This document shows positions 1 to 12,340 of a DNA stretch of 64,000 nt, piece by piece. The position numbers and the translations under genes were made by a program. Source of the DNA: Acidobacteriota bacterium (GTDB taxonomy: Bacteria > Acidobacteriota > Blastocatellia > Pyrinomonadales > Pyrinomonadaceae); NCBI GenBank assembly GCA_019639155.1, contig JAHBSJ010000001.1:248001-312000 (forward strand), written 5' to 3'. How positions within the stretch are numbered: the stretch's first letter is position 1; each line of letters opens with the position of its first letter. The notes under the pieces were generated by a model. The model searched no databases. It had not been told where the DNA came from and worked only from the letters and a program-made list of their open reading frames with translations.

Positions 1-21
1 TACGAGAATGACCTTTAACAT

Positions 22-1359
22 CTATAGCCTCACGATCCTGGCCGATGCTCCCTCGCGAACGTCATTAGACAGGGCGTTGCGGGTATCAACAACCAGCGTT
101 GCAAGCCGGCAGACCCGATCGTAATCCACATTGGAGTGCTCCGTGCAGATGATGACGCAATCGGCGCCGGATATAAGTTCGTCCGTCAGGTCATTGTTGT
201 AAAGCGGCTCGCCGTCGCCAATGGTGTAAGCGTGGTCGAACGTAACTTCAGCCACGAACGGGTCGTGGTAAACGACATCGGCTCCGTCCGCACGCAGCAG
301 ATCGATGATCGAAAGAGCAGGCGATTCGCGCATGTCGTCGATATCTTTCTTATAAGCTACACCGAGGATGAGAATTTTCGAGCCGTTAACCGCTTTCTTG
401 TCATCATTCAAGGCGGTTGATGCAAGTTCGACGACATAATTTGGCATCGTTGAATTTATCTGTTCAGCAAGCGAGATGAACTGCGAATCAAAACCATGCT
501 GCCGGGCTTTCCATGAAAGGTAGTGCGGATCCAGCGGAATGCAATGACCGCCGATGCCGGGGCCCGGAAAGAACGGCATAAAACCGAAAGGCTTTGTCGC
601 CGCGGCACGAACGACCTCCCACGTGTCGATCCCGAGAGCGTTGCAAACCTTTGCCATTTCGTTTGCCATACCGATGTTTATTGCACGAAAAGTATTTTCC
701 CAGAGCTTCGCGGCCTCGGCAACGCGGGCGCTTGAAACTTCATGCACAGTGTCAACTATCTGTGAATACAGAGCAGAAGCGGCCGCGGTCGAATCGTCGG
801 AAACGCCGCCGACCACTTTTGGAATGTTGTGCGTCTGGAACTGCGGATTGCCCGGATCGACCCGCTCCGGCGAAAAAGCAAGCAGAAAATCGCGGTCAAG
901 TTCAAACCCCTTTCCCTCGAACATCGGTTGCAAAACCTCGTCAGTTGTCCCCGGATATGTCGTCGATTCCAGGATGATCAGTTGTCCCGGACGCATGTAA
1001 TTACATATCTCGCCGCCCGCCGTGAGGATGTAGGACATATCCGGATCCTTTGTTTTGCGAAGCGGCGTAGGGACGCAAATGATGATGACGTCGCATTCAT
1101 TCAGACGGCTAAAGTCCGTCGTCGCGGCAAGCTTTCCCGTCGAAACGCACTTCTGCACGTTCTCCGCCGGCACATCGACGATATACGAACCGCCGTTGTT
1201 GATCTCGTCGGCTTTCTTTGCATCGACCTCAAAGCCGATGCAGTCAAAGTCTTTAAGAGCAAATTCGACGATCAGCGGCAGGCCGACATAGCCGAGCCCG
1301 ATAACGCCGATACGCGCATTACGGTCATTAATAAGTCCGATCAACTGGTCTTTCAGCAT
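22..1359 (-). CDS. UDP-N-acetyl-hexosamine-type nucleotide sugar 6-dehydrogenase
   Basis: A 445-residue NAD-dependent nucleotide-sugar dehydrogenase, probably oxidising a UDP-N-acetylhexosamine to its uronic acid for surface polysaccharide. The N-terminal Rossmann motif GLGYVGLPL is at residues 21-29, and GIGGHCIPLDP carries the catalytic Cys273 that forms the thioester intermediate. Length and three-domain order fit the WbpA/TviB type rather than plain UDP-glucose dehydrogenase, but the exact substrate cannot be read. The gene lies at the left edge and is transcribed out of the window; its polysaccharide partners are probably beyond position 1. The epimerase at 12337-13296 may use a related sugar. 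Family assignment is solid, substrate is inference. Confidence 0.9.
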   Translation of the reverse strand: MLKDQLIGLINDRNARIGVIGLGYVGLPLIVEFALKDFDCIGFEVDAKKADEINNGGSYIVDVPAENVQKCVSTGKLAATTDFSRLNECDVIIICVPTPLRKTKDPDMSYILTAGGEICNYMRPGQLIILESTTYPGTTDEVLQPMFEGKGFELDRDFLLAFSPERVDPGNPQFQTHNIPKVVGGVSDDSTAAASALYSQIVDTVHEVSSARVAEAAKLWENTFRAINIGMANEMAKVCNALGIDTWEVVRAAATKPFGFMPFFPGPGIGGHCIPLDPHYLSWKARQHGFDSQFISLAEQINSTMPNYVVELASTALNDDKKAVNGSKILILGVAYKKDIDDMRESPALSIIDLLRADGADVVYHDPFVAEVTFDHAYTIGDGEPLYNNDLTDELISGADCVIICTEHSNVDYDRVCRLATLVVDTRNALSNDVREGASARIVRL

Positions 1360-1543
1360 GTTAATGTAAAAAAACGATCAATAAGCGAGGTATAAATTGG
1401 CTGTGGAACTGCAATGGCGTCAACCATCAAGGCTATGCGAAACAATGTTGTTAGTCAAGAATATCGTCTTCTGCTAAACTTAATCGGAACTTCGATCCGA
1501 ATAGGATTGAAACTTCGAATCAACGCGAACCTCCGCAAACAAA

Positions 1544-2752
1544 ATGAGTTTTGAGATCACCTCAAACAATCCGGTCGTTCGAGCGGTCCTAGAGGGAACG
1601 GCTCCGCGTCCAGCTCAGATAGCAGCTTCTCGTGGAGCACTGCCGCTGCCGCAGGCGGATCTTTTTGAACTGCTCGTTCATCTTGCAGACGCCTCCGATG
1701 AAGAGCTGCGTGCAAATGCGCAGCGTGCCTTAGGAGAACAGCAAACGGCTGACATCGAGGCGTCGGTCCGCTCGGCCGAAACAGCTCCGAACGTTCTTGC
1801 CTACTTTGTTAAACGCACCGATCTGCCCGCGTCGATCCACGAATCGGTCCTAGCGAACACAAAGACGCCGCCGGCCGCGATCGCACAATTCGCGAAAACG
1901 ACGCAAAACGGCGGCTTGCTGGAGCTCATTACTCTTAATCAGCAGCTGCTGATCCGAAATCCGTCTATCCTTGACGCATTGATCTCAAATCCGGCCCGCA
2001 CGGCAGAGGCAGACCGGCGCGCAGCGGAAATTAAACGCGAATTCTTCGAAAAAGAGCGCGGTGCGGAGCAGATCGCCAACGAACTGCGGGCCCGAGGACA
2101 CGAAGCTGCCGCTGAATTCTTTGAGACCTCAGAGAACGCTGACGAGATGGATGTCGAGGACGCCCTGTTCCTCGCCAAGCACATAGAGGTCCTCGACAAA
2201 GAGACCGATGATTCTTGGCTCGCTCTCGAATACATCGAGGAGATCTACGAAGAGTCCGAAGAACAGCGGAAAGCAGCATTCGAAAAGATCCTTGGCGAGC
2301 TTAAACTAGAGGAAGAAGAAGTTCCCGGCGACCGGATATCGATGCTGACGCGCGTTATGCGAATGGGTGTGAAGGACCGCGTCAAGCTCGGCATGAAAGG
2401 CGACCGCGAAGCACGTAACATCCTGATCCGCGACCCGAACAAACTTGTTGCCTCCGCCGTCATCAACAACCCGAGGATCACGGAGCAGGAAGTCGAAATG
2501 ATCGCAGCCATGCGTACGGTTCCTGAAGAAGTACTTCGCCTGATAGCTATGAACCGACAATGGAGCCGCAGCTATACAGTTCAGCTTGGACTGGCGAAAA
2601 ATCCGAGAACTCCGCTCGCCAATTCGATGTCGATAATGAACCGTTTGCAGCTCCGAGATCTAACGTCGTTGACGAAGGATCGCAACGTTCCCGAAGCAGT
2701 GCGCCGCCATGCGACGCGGCTGGTCAACGCACGTACCGGCAATAAGAGCTGA
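1544..2752 (+). CDS. Uncharacterised HEAT-like helical protein
   Basis: A 402-residue protein without signal peptide or membrane segment. It is almost wholly alpha-helical by composition and consists of degenerate repeats in which short Asn-Pro turns recur (SNNP, ISNPA, IRDPN, INNPR, AKNPR), typical of HEAT or leucine-rich-variant repeat proteins. A strongly acidic stretch occupies about residues 225-265. It ends 35 bp before the prenyltransferase and could be cotranscribed with it. I do not recognise a function; a scaffold role would be a guess from fold alone. Confidence 0.7.
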   Translation: MSFEITSNNPVVRAVLEGTAPRPAQIAASRGALPLPQADLFELLVHLADASDEELRANAQRALGEQQTADIEASVRSAETAPNVLAYFVKRTDLPASIHESVLANTKTPPAAIAQFAKTTQNGGLLELITLNQQLLIRNPSILDALISNPARTAEADRRAAEIKREFFEKERGAEQIANELRARGHEAAAEFFETSENADEMDVEDALFLAKHIEVLDKETDDSWLALEYIEEIYEESEEQRKAAFEKILGELKLEEEEVPGDRISMLTRVMRMGVKDRVKLGMKGDREARNILIRDPNKLVASAVINNPRITEQEVEMIAAMRTVPEEVLRLIAMNRQWSRSYTVQLGLAKNPRTPLANSMSIMNRLQLRDLTSLTKDRNVPEAVRRHATRLVNARTGNKS

Positions 2753-2787
2753 TCGAAAGCCGAATGTGTTAAAATCGTGCGTTCGCG

Positions 2788-3654
2788 ATGGCCGGTTTTT
2801 TGAACAAACTGAAAACAACGCTCGAAATGATCAAGTTCGAGCATACTCTCTTTGCACTTCCCTTTGCATTTCTGGGTGCAATACTCGCCGCTGAAGGCAT
2901 GCCGACTTGGAGCCAACTGCTTTGGATCACGATCGCAATGGTCGGGGCTCGTTCGGCAGCGATGACGTTCAATCGCATCGCAGATCGTGACATCGACGCT
3001 AGAAATCCGCGCACCGCAAACCGCGAGCTTCCCAGTGGTAAATTATCGGTCGTTTTCGCTTGGGCGTTTCTCGGCATTTCTATCGTTGTGTTTGTACTTG
3101 CAGCCTATATGCTCAACTGGCTGACGCTCGTCTTGTCGCCGGTCGCGTTGCTTATCGTCCTCGGGTATTCATACGCAAAGAGATTCACGGCATTCGCACA
3201 TTTTTTTCTGGGCATTGCCCTCGCAATAGCACCGTCCGCGGCGTGGATCGCCGTCCGCGGATCTTTGGACAGCGAAGTACCTGTGCTGCTTTCGTTGTTT
3301 GTTATGATGTGGACCGCCGGATTCGACGTCCTGTACGCGTGTCAGGATCAGGAGTTTGACCGCCAAGCCGGATTGCGGTCAATACCGGCACGATTTGGCA
3401 TTGCAAATTCGCTTTGGATCGCCAGACTTTTTCACGTTCAGGCATTTTTGGTGCTGATTCTGCTATACGTTGTTTCCGAGCTCAACTGGCCGGCACTGGC
3501 GGGCGTCATCGCTACCGGCGGCTTGCTCGCGTTTCAACACATGCTCGTCAGGGCCGATGATCTCTCGAGATTGAACGCCGCGTTCTTTACAACCAACGCA
3601 TTTGTGAGCGTGATCCTTCTGTTCACGTTTGGAACCGCTATCTTCTTGCCGTGA
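2788..3654 (+). CDS. mqnP: UbiA-family prenyltransferase, MqnP-like (menaquinone synthesis)
   Basis: A 288-residue integral membrane prenyltransferase. Both Asp-rich motifs of the UbiA family are present: NRIADRDID (about residues 62-70) and [12 protein letters not shown] in the second half, which bind Mg-diphosphate of the polyprenyl donor. Seven to nine hydrophobic segments are visible. In genomes using the futalosine route this subfamily prenylates the naphthoate precursor of menaquinone; mqnE at 5250-6380 supports that role here rather than ubiquinone synthesis. No clear Shine-Dalgarno precedes the ATG. The alternative name would be 4-hydroxybenzoate polyprenyltransferase. Confidence 0.85.
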   Translation: MAGFLNKLKTTLEMIKFEHTLFALPFAFLGAILAAEGMPTWSQLLWITIAMVGARSAAMTFNRIADRDIDARNPRTANRELPSGKLSVVFAWAFLGISIVVFVLAAYMLNWLTLVLSPVALLIVLGYSYAKRFTAFAHFFLGIALAIAPSAAWIAVRGSLDSEVPVLLSLFVMMWTAGFDVLYACQDQEFDRQAGLRSIPARFGIANSLWIARLFHVQAFLVLILLYVVSELNWPALAGVIATGGLLAFQHMLVRADDLSRLNAAFFTTNAFVSVILLFTFGTAIFLP

Positions 3655-3673
3655 TATCGGGACCGGCGTCCAT

Positions 3674-4489
3674 TCATTTCTTGTCGTTCTGTTTCTCAAA
3701 CATCATTGGGTAGGTTTTGAAAATCTCTTTAAAAATATGGGTTGTAGCGACCTCTGACAAATACTCAGCTGCCTCAAAAGACGTAAAGATGCCGCCGTCT
3801 TGCCGTTTCCATTTTGTTGGAAAACGGCCGGCTCTCGACCTGCCGGGGTCCTTTGCCAGGGGCGATCGCGGTTTCTTCGCACAGCGTTTTGGAAAACTCA
3901 GCAGAAAGTAGTGAGATTCGAGCCCGTCGTTCACCCACCCTAAGAACTCTTGTTGCCCTTTGCGGCTCCAAATATCGACCAGCGGGACGTCAATTATCGA
4001 ATCGAATTTCGCAGTGTTCAACTCAACAAAATTCGAATGTGAAAAGAAGTCATGAAGAGCATGGATGATCCTGCCCGTTTTGAAAATTATTCGCCCTCGA
4101 TATTTATCGCGATGCTTGCGTGTTGGCGCCGTTCGGAGTTTTTCGTAATCACGCTCTATCTCACGCTGGAATTTTTGCACCTGTTTGATTCCCTGCGAGA
4201 AGTTGCAGTTATCGAAATGATAACGCGCCCAGAAAAAGCGAAATATGTCTTGATAAAAATTCGAGCGGTTCAGTCTCTTGCGCCAAGACCTAAGTGTTTC
4301 TGATGAGATCTCGATGTCGAGTTCGGCTAAAGCCCTCGCGAGTGCACGGTCTCGGATCTTTTTGTGGATTGAGAGCGGAAATGCGGCCGACGTTTCGCTT
4401 GCCGCAGGCGCTTGGACGGCGCTCAAGGCACTGATGAGAACCGCAAACAAGGTGGCAAAGGGAACTTTTCCGAAAAGAAATATTTTCAT
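3674..4489 (-). CDS. Secreted Het-C-like / zinc phospholipase C-like protein
   Basis: I start this at the internal ATG at 4489 because the following residues form a clean signal peptide (MKIFLFGK, then a hydrophobic run ending APAASE). The mature protein contains HALHDFFSHSNFVEL, a match to the histidine-rich core motif of Het-C-type proteins, which resembles the metal site of zinc-dependent phospholipase C. The product is about 271 residues, shorter than fungal Het-C. It stands alone and converges with mqnP. Enzymatic activity is unproven; a periplasmic or secreted metallo-lipase-like fold is the best inference. Confidence 0.6.
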   Translation of the reverse strand: MKIFLFGKVPFATLFAVLISALSAVQAPAASETSAAFPLSIHKKIRDRALARALAELDIEISSETLRSWRKRLNRSNFYQDIFRFFWARYHFDNCNFSQGIKQVQKFQREIERDYEKLRTAPTRKHRDKYRGRIIFKTGRIIHALHDFFSHSNFVELNTAKFDSIIDVPLVDIWSRKGQQEFLGWVNDGLESHYFLLSFPKRCAKKPRSPLAKDPGRSRAGRFPTKWKRQDGGIFTSFEAAEYLSEVATTHIFKEIFKTYPMMFEKQNDKK

Positions 4490-4614
4490 CCTTGATCTGC
4501 GTCCACACATTGATAACATTTACTTCCAAAGTGACAAAATCTGATAATAGCGTTTTAGGCTGACGCACCTTGGATTTTGGCTTGAATGGCAGGTATCTTG
4601 GCTTTTCGCGACTG

Positions 4615-5249
4615 ATGGAAGAAAGAATTTTGCGAACAACTGAGCTTATTAAACGCCTCGGCAAGCTTTATCCTGACGCTCGAGCAGAGCTCGACCATAC
4701 GACCGCGTTCGAACTCCTTGTCGGTTCGATCCTTGCGGCTCAAAATACCGACGCGAACGTCAACAAGGTCACGCCGGTGCTTTTCCGTAAATATCGCGGG
4801 CCGCAGGATCTCGCCGCCGCCGACCCCGCCGAACTCGAAAAAGACATTTACACATGCGGTTTTTTCCGCCAGAAAGCGAAGACGCTGATCGCTCTTTCGC
4901 AAAAGCTGGTCGATGATTTTGGCGGTGAATTGCCGCGAACGATGGACGAGATGCTGTCGCTGCCGGGAGTTGGGCGCAAGACCGCAAATGTCGTTCTCGG
5001 CGAGGCGATGGGAGTAGCGGCAGGCATCGTGGTGGATACTCACAACATTCGTCTATCACATCTGCTCGGCCTCTCGAACGAAAAGGCCGCCGACAAGATC
5101 GAACGCGACCTCATGCAGATCGTGCCGAAAAAGCACTGGATCAAATTCGGCCAATGGATCACGTGGCACGGCCGCCGCGTCTGCATCGCACGCCGGCCAA
5201 AATGCGGCGAATGTGTCCTCGCAGACATCTGCCCGTCGCGTCAGGTCGA

Positions 5250-5253
<4 letters not shown>
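4615..5253 (+). CDS. nth: Endonuclease III (DNA glycosylase/AP lyase)
   Basis: Base-excision repair glycosylase that removes oxidised pyrimidines and cleaves the abasic site. Counting from the ATG at 4615, the helix-hairpin-helix [12 protein letters not shown] carries catalytic Lys122 and [11 protein letters not shown] carries Asp141. The C-terminal C-x6-C-x2-C-x5-C pattern binds the [4Fe-4S] cluster. Length (212 aa) is typical. A TTG at 4570 would add 15 unconserved residues and is rejected. The stop overlaps the mqnE start as ATGA, so the two are probably translationally coupled. Confidence 0.95.
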
Positions 5254-6380
<1,127 letters not shown>

Positions 6381-6386
6381 TTGGAC

Positions 6387-6710
6387 ATGAGCGACACGCT
6401 TGACCAGATCAAACTCCTTGTACTTGCTGGGAACATTCGCATTTCTGATCACGGTTATGACGAACTTGCTGCCGACGGAATACTCGCTCGTGAGGCTGTC
6501 GAGGGGCTAGTAAACGCCACGATAGTAGAAGATTATCCTGGATATCCGAAAGGGCCATGCGTTTTGCTGCGGCAAAAGGACAGTGCAGAGGAATACATCC
6601 ATGTTTTGTGGGGCATTCCCAAAGGTAGATCCGAACCGGCGGTGCTTATTACAGCCTATCGCCCGGACCCCGAAATGTGGGACAATGGCTTTCTAAAGAG
6701 GAAGCGATGA
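6387..6710 (+). CDS. DUF4258-type protein, probable toxin of a small two-gene module
   Basis: A 107-residue soluble protein resembling DUF4258: an early ISDHGYDELAADGI segment, a central EDYPGYPKGPCVLL strand, then YIHVLWGIP and a C-terminal ITAYRPDPEMWDNGF motif. DUF4258 proteins often form the first gene of toxin-antitoxin-like pairs with a small partner. The start is ATG 6387, six bases after the mqnE stop; a TTG at 6381 is less likely. The stop overlaps the next gene as ATGA. The pair is enclosed by two copies of the mqnE 3' end, so it is likely acquired cargo. Confidence 0.75.
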   Translation: MSDTLDQIKLLVLAGNIRISDHGYDELAADGILAREAVEGLVNATIVEDYPGYPKGPCVLLRQKDSAEEYIHVLWGIPKGRSEPAVLITAYRPDPEMWDNGFLKRKR

Positions 6711-6922
6711 AAAAGGTTACACGTACAAAACTGATCCAAGAAGGCGAATACGTCGCAGAGGTCTCAGTGGAGCTAACCCAGACCGATGATGAATGGTCTC
6801 CTTACCTAAGCGTGGAAGAGGCCTACAAGCTTGACAGTGTCAGAGAAGCACTGCGACGTGGAGATGTCCGGTCAGCTGCTCGTTATGGACGCGTTTTCAC
6901 GTTGATGCCGGTCGCCGCGTGA
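6707..6922 (+). CDS. Small partner of the DUF4258 protein, antitoxin-like
   Basis: A 71-residue acidic protein beginning MKKVTRTKLIQEGEYVAEV, with a beta-rich N-terminal half and a helical C-terminal half (EEAYKLDSVREALRRGD). It lacks the zinc-finger cysteines of YgiT-type partners that often accompany DUF4258. Start chosen at 6707 for the 4-bp ATGA overlap. Its stop is two bases before the displaced mqnE 3' copy at 6924, so the module is bounded almost to the base by mqnE sequence. An antitoxin role is inference from pairing. Confidence 0.65.
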   Translation: MKKVTRTKLIQEGEYVAEVSVELTQTDDEWSPYLSVEEAYKLDSVREALRRGDVRSAARYGRVFTLMPVAA

Positions 6923-6923
6923 T

Positions 6924-7110
6924 GGTCATGCTCGGCAAAGCCACCGCCCAGACCGCCCTCCACTTCGGCGCGAACGACCCGGACTTACGCCTCACCGACG
7001 GCGGCGAAGTAAAAATGACCAAAGCCGAGATCATAACCCTGATCCAAAACGCCGGCCTCGAAGCCGAGGAGCGCGACACCGTTTACAACCGCGTTGAGTA
7101 CATCGGCTAG
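6924..7110 (+). pseudogene. Displaced copy of the mqnE 3' end
   Basis: The first 48 bases equal 6161-6208 exactly and encode the same residues ([16 protein letters not shown]). The rest matches the mqnE C-terminus with substitutions and an in-frame loss of roughly ten codons, ending at a TAG after VYNRVEYIG. No radical SAM core is present, so this is a relic of a gene end and not a gene. It marks the far boundary of the DUF4258 insertion. Confidence 0.9.
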
Positions 7111-7116
7111 ATAAAA

Positions 7117-7974
7117 ATGAGACGAATATTTCTTTGTATTTCATGTTTATTTCTCGCTTCGGCTTTGGCAGTTGGGCAAGAGATGCCTTTTCAAAGCTTT
7201 GAAGCCGCCGTGACCGCAGAAAAGGCCGGATTCGCGGGGAACAAGGAAAACCTATCGAGGGTTTTTAATGCCGAACGTATTAGACTTGGACAGTCTTTTG
7301 AGACCGAGCTGTTGAAATTTATCGGCGATGATGCTGAGAAACACTTTTGGATCAGCTCGTTCATCACGGCTCGCTCGTATCTTCATGGAAACACGCCGTT
7401 ACCTGATCTGGCATTCCGTATTCGGACCAGAGCTTTGGAGCTGCTCGCGGACTCGGTTGACGAAAAAAGTCTTGGCCGCAAGGTAACGATCTATCGAGAT
7501 CTCGCGGTCTCATCCAAATTGGCAGGCAAGCAAGACGACGCAACGCGTTTTCGTGACAAAGCGGAATCAATTCTTGCAGGCAGCACAAGTCTCAGCGCGT
7601 ATGTTTCGGGGAGAACAGAGTTCGATATCTGTGTTTACCGGAACATCTCGGGAAACATTGACGCGTGCAAAGAGGACGGAGCGCCGCCAGAGAAGATAGT
7701 TTCCCGCGGTTGGTTAAACAGCCAGGCTCTTGAAATGATAAAGCCCATTTATCCCGTTGAACTTAAAGGAAAACGGATCAAGGCTCAAGTCGATGTCGGG
7801 ATCATGACCGACACGTCCGGAAATGTGATCTCCGCTACGGTGATACGCGGGCCGAAGGAATTCCATAAAGCGGCCGTCGATGCCGCAATGAGAACGAAGT
7901 TCGGTCCGGTGACATTGTCCGGACAGCCTGTAAAAACGTCAGGCTGGCTTTCGTTTGTTTTCTCTCCGCAGTAA
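7117..7974 (+). CDS. Secreted protein with TonB C-terminal domain
   Basis: A 285-residue protein with an N-terminal signal peptide (hydrophobic run ending SALAVGQE). The last 80 or so residues match the TonB C-terminal fold: IKAQVDVGIMTDTSGNVISATVIRGP, then a helix AAVDAAMRTKFGPV and a final strand. No membrane anchor or proline-rich spanning region is visible, so it is unlikely to energise receptors; stand-alone secreted TonB-C proteins are common in this phylum and their role is unknown. It begins six bases after the mqnE relic. Confidence 0.75.
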   Translation: MRRIFLCISCLFLASALAVGQEMPFQSFEAAVTAEKAGFAGNKENLSRVFNAERIRLGQSFETELLKFIGDDAEKHFWISSFITARSYLHGNTPLPDLAFRIRTRALELLADSVDEKSLGRKVTIYRDLAVSSKLAGKQDDATRFRDKAESILAGSTSLSAYVSGRTEFDICVYRNISGNIDACKEDGAPPEKIVSRGWLNSQALEMIKPIYPVELKGKRIKAQVDVGIMTDTSGNVISATVIRGPKEFHKAAVDAAMRTKFGPVTLSGQPVKTSGWLSFVFSPQ

Positions 7975-8031
7975 AATTTCGATCCCCCGGCAGGTTTTTG
8001 GCTTGATTTATTTGCGTTGAGGCTTTGGCAG

Positions 8032-8366
8032 AACGTGCAAAGCCTTTGGTCAAACGTGCAAAGGCTTCACGCAAACGTGCAAAGCCTTCACGCAAACGTG
8101 CAAAGCCTTTGGTCAAACGTGCAAAGCCTTTGGTCAAACGTGCAAAGCCTTTGGTCAAACGTGCAAAGCCTTTGGTCAAACGTGCAAAGCCTTTGGTCAA
8201 ACGTGCAAAGGCTTCACGCAAACGTGCAAAGGCTTCATGCAAACGTGCAAAGGCTTCATGCAAACGTGCAAAGGCTTCATGCAAACGTGCAAAGGCTTCA
8301 CGCAAACGTGCAAAGGCTTCATGCAAACGTGCAAAGCCTTTGGTCAAACGTGCAAAGGCTCCGCAC
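8032..8366. repeat. Tandem array 1: 15 units of 21 bp
   Basis: Fifteen uninterrupted units from 8032 to 8346 plus a truncated sixteenth. Each unit has a constant part AACGTGCAAAG and a variable part, mainly CCTTTGGTCA or GCTTCA(C/T)GCA; units 4-8 are identical. The CAAAGCCTTTG core is a small palindrome. The array begins in the intergenic space after the TonB-C gene and stops about 70 bp before the next start. All six frames across it stay open because 21 is divisible by three, which creates spurious ORFs. There are no spacers, so it is not CRISPR. Confidence 0.97.
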
Positions 8367-8437
8367 ATTTGCGTAATGGCTTTGCGAAACTAGGTTCTCT
8401 GCACCCGCATTTGAGTAAACACGTTACACTTTTTGAG

Positions 8438-8707
8438 ATGACAACGGAGAATTTCGATCATATCTACTATCTTGAGCATCCGCACTTTACGGTCGGTCGT
8501 GTCGATCAGTGGGGCGAGAGCGGATACTTATATTTTGAGGGCAGAGTCTATTCTTATGAGGAAGACCGCAAATGCCAGTACGGCAGGACGTATTCGCCGA
8601 TGTCCATAAACGCATTTATCGCGTACGCGGCAAGGTACGAGATCGATATTCCGCGGTTTTTTATGGATATTCTCGATGATGCCGCGGGCAAACCGTCGGC
8701 AGATTAA
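8438..8707 (+). CDS. Small hypothetical protein
   Basis: Eighty-nine residues starting MTTENFDHIYYLEHPHFTVGRVDQWG, rich in aromatic residues and with a predicted beta-hairpin (YLYFEGRVYSYEED) followed by helices. I start it at ATG 8438; the longer ORF to 8237 is translated tandem repeat. No family recognised. The DUF4256 gene begins 37 bp later on the same strand, so the two may form a pair. Confidence 0.6.
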   Translation: MTTENFDHIYYLEHPHFTVGRVDQWGESGYLYFEGRVYSYEEDRKCQYGRTYSPMSINAFIAYAARYEIDIPRFFMDILDDAAGKPSAD

Positions 8708-8743
8708 CGTTGATTGGGTATATTTTGCGATAATGTTGCCGCT

Positions 8744-9301
8744 ATGAAAAAAAACCTCTCCGCCGCTGAACGCAACGCCCTTATCGAAACTCTCAGATCC
8801 CGTTTTGAAACGAATAAACACCGCCACAAAGGCGTCAATTGGACCGACGTCGAGGCCAAACTCAAGAAAAGTCCCGCCAGACTCGGTTCGCTTTATGCTA
8901 TGGAGAGCACCGGCGGCGAACCCGACGTCATAGGTTTTGACAAAAGAAGCGGCGAATTCATTTTTGTCGATTGCTCGCCCGAAAGCCCGAAAGGCCGCCG
9001 TAGTGTTTGCTACGATGCTGCGGCTTTGGCGTCCCGCAAGGAACACAAACCCGCCCACAGTGCGATCGGGATGGCCGCAGAAATGGGCATCACCATCCTC
9101 GATGAGGCCGAATACCGCAAACTTCAGAGTTTCGGCCCCGTGGATACGAAAACTTCAAGCTGGATCGCCACTCCCGACGACATTCGGACACGCGGCGGCG
9201 CGTTATTCGGCGACCGGCGTTACGGACATGTGTTCACTTACCACAACGGTGCGGAATCGTACTACGCCGCCCGCGGTTTTCGCGGTTCGCTTCGCGTCTG
9301 A
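8744..9301 (+). CDS. DUF4256 family protein
   Basis: A 185-residue cytosolic protein matching the DUF4256 pattern throughout: the GSLYAMESTGGEPDVIG segment, the DTKTSSWIATPDDIRTRGGALFGDRR block, and the conserved C-terminus VFTYHNGAESYYAARGFRGSLRV (read in parts). Function unknown. ATG 8744 is preferred over the upstream in-frame start because the first ten residues are not family-like. It converges with katG; the hairpin at 9304-9332 lies between them. Confidence 0.85.
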   Translation: MKKNLSAAERNALIETLRSRFETNKHRHKGVNWTDVEAKLKKSPARLGSLYAMESTGGEPDVIGFDKRSGEFIFVDCSPESPKGRRSVCYDAAALASRKEHKPAHSAIGMAAEMGITILDEAEYRKLQSFGPVDTKTSSWIATPDDIRTRGGALFGDRRYGHVFTYHNGAESYYAARGFRGSLRV

Positions 9302-9303
9302 AT

Positions 9304-9332
9304 GAAAAAGGCGGCCCGCTATCAGGCCGCCC
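9304..9332 (-). terminator. Intrinsic terminator of katG
   Basis: Stem GGCGGCC (9310-9316) pairs with GGCCGCC (9325-9331) around an 8-nt loop. Read on the minus strand, the stem is followed by a T-run (the A-run at 9305-9309), about 45 bp after the katG stop. Confidence 0.75.
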
Positions 9333-9376
9333 ATGATAATTAGAATTTCACAACTGAAGGCGTAACTCGGAACAAT

Positions 9377-11635
<2,259 letters not shown>

Positions 11636-11754
11636 TCAAAGATTATGGTTACAAGGAATAATAACCGACCCGAAATCGCTGTAGCTGACCAAATTTAACC
11701 AACTAAAGGCGAACGGTATAAATCTGTTCAAATACGGCGTCGACTCTTACGTTT

Positions 11755-11785
11755 TTAGAATAATTCCAATTCTAATTACTGTCAA
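11755..11785 (-). promoter_or_regulatory. katG promoter with PerR/Fur-like operator
   Basis: On the minus strand TTGACA (11785-11780) and TATTCT (11762-11757) are separated by 17 bp. A perfect inverted repeat TTAGAAT-N7-ATTCTAA (11755-11775) covers the -10 and most of the spacer. Its first 15 bases also fit a 7-1-7 PerR-type box with one mismatch. The position is that of a classic repressor site. It also lies about 70-90 bp before the divergent ferritin-like gene. Confidence 0.65.
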
Positions 11786-11845
11786 TTCCGCGTGCCTCCA
11801 TTTCCGATAGAATGTTGCGTGCCTGTCGGTGATAACATCATCGTT

Positions 11846-12340
11846 ATGGCACATGAAGCCGCCAAGCGAGATCTGATACGAATACTTCAAAATGCTTATT
11901 CCGGCGAGATCGCTGCTGCATATGCCTATCGCGGGCACTGGAAGAGTCTGAAGGACTCGCCTGAAAAAGAGCGGATCAAGCAGATCGAAGAAGAAGAATG
12001 GGATCACAGACGGCGCGTCGGCGAATGGCTTGCGCAACTCGGCGCTGCACCTTGGCGACTGAGAGAAAAGATATTCCGGACCATCGGCCGCGTTCTGGGA
12101 CTTACCTGCTATGTGTCGGGATGGTTCATGCCCATGTATTTCGCCGGCCGGCTAGAAAGCAAGAATTCAGTGGAATATGAGGACGCCGCCGTTTTTGCCC
12201 GTGAACTCGGAATGCAGGATTGTGTCGATGATCTTTTGGACATGGCACGCGTCGAGGTGGAACACGAGGTCTTCTTCCGCGAGGTCGTAAGCGGACATCG
12301 CCTGCTGCCGATCATGAAACGAGTTTTTGGCTGGAGCTAG
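11846..12340 (+). CDS. Ferritin-like (COQ7-type) protein
   Basis: About 164 residues with a four-helix ferritin-like pattern: Glu in [15 protein letters not shown], then [15 protein letters not shown], and a second pair [17 protein letters not shown], giving the two E...ExxH sets of a diiron site. It resembles the demethoxyubiquinone hydroxylase/ferritin-like group. A central hydrophobic segment ([16 protein letters not shown]) may touch the membrane. Divergent from katG across the PerR/Fur-like operator, suggesting an oxidative or iron-stress role. The GTG at 11792 is an alternative start. Confidence 0.7.
   Translation: MAHEAAKRDLIRILQNAYSGEIAAAYAYRGHWKSLKDSPEKERIKQIEEEEWDHRRRVGEWLAQLGAAPWRLREKIFRTIGRVLGLTCYVSGWFMPMYFAGRLESKNSVEYEDAAVFARELGMQDCVDDLLDMARVEVEHEVFFREVVSGHRLLPIMKRVFGWS

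Noticed and set aside
8017..8393. Overlapping ORFs on both strands with repeated RAKPLVK, QTCKGF and ARLTKGF heptads
   Set aside because: They result from a 21-bp tandem array, open in every frame because the unit is a multiple of three; no ribosome site or flanking domain.
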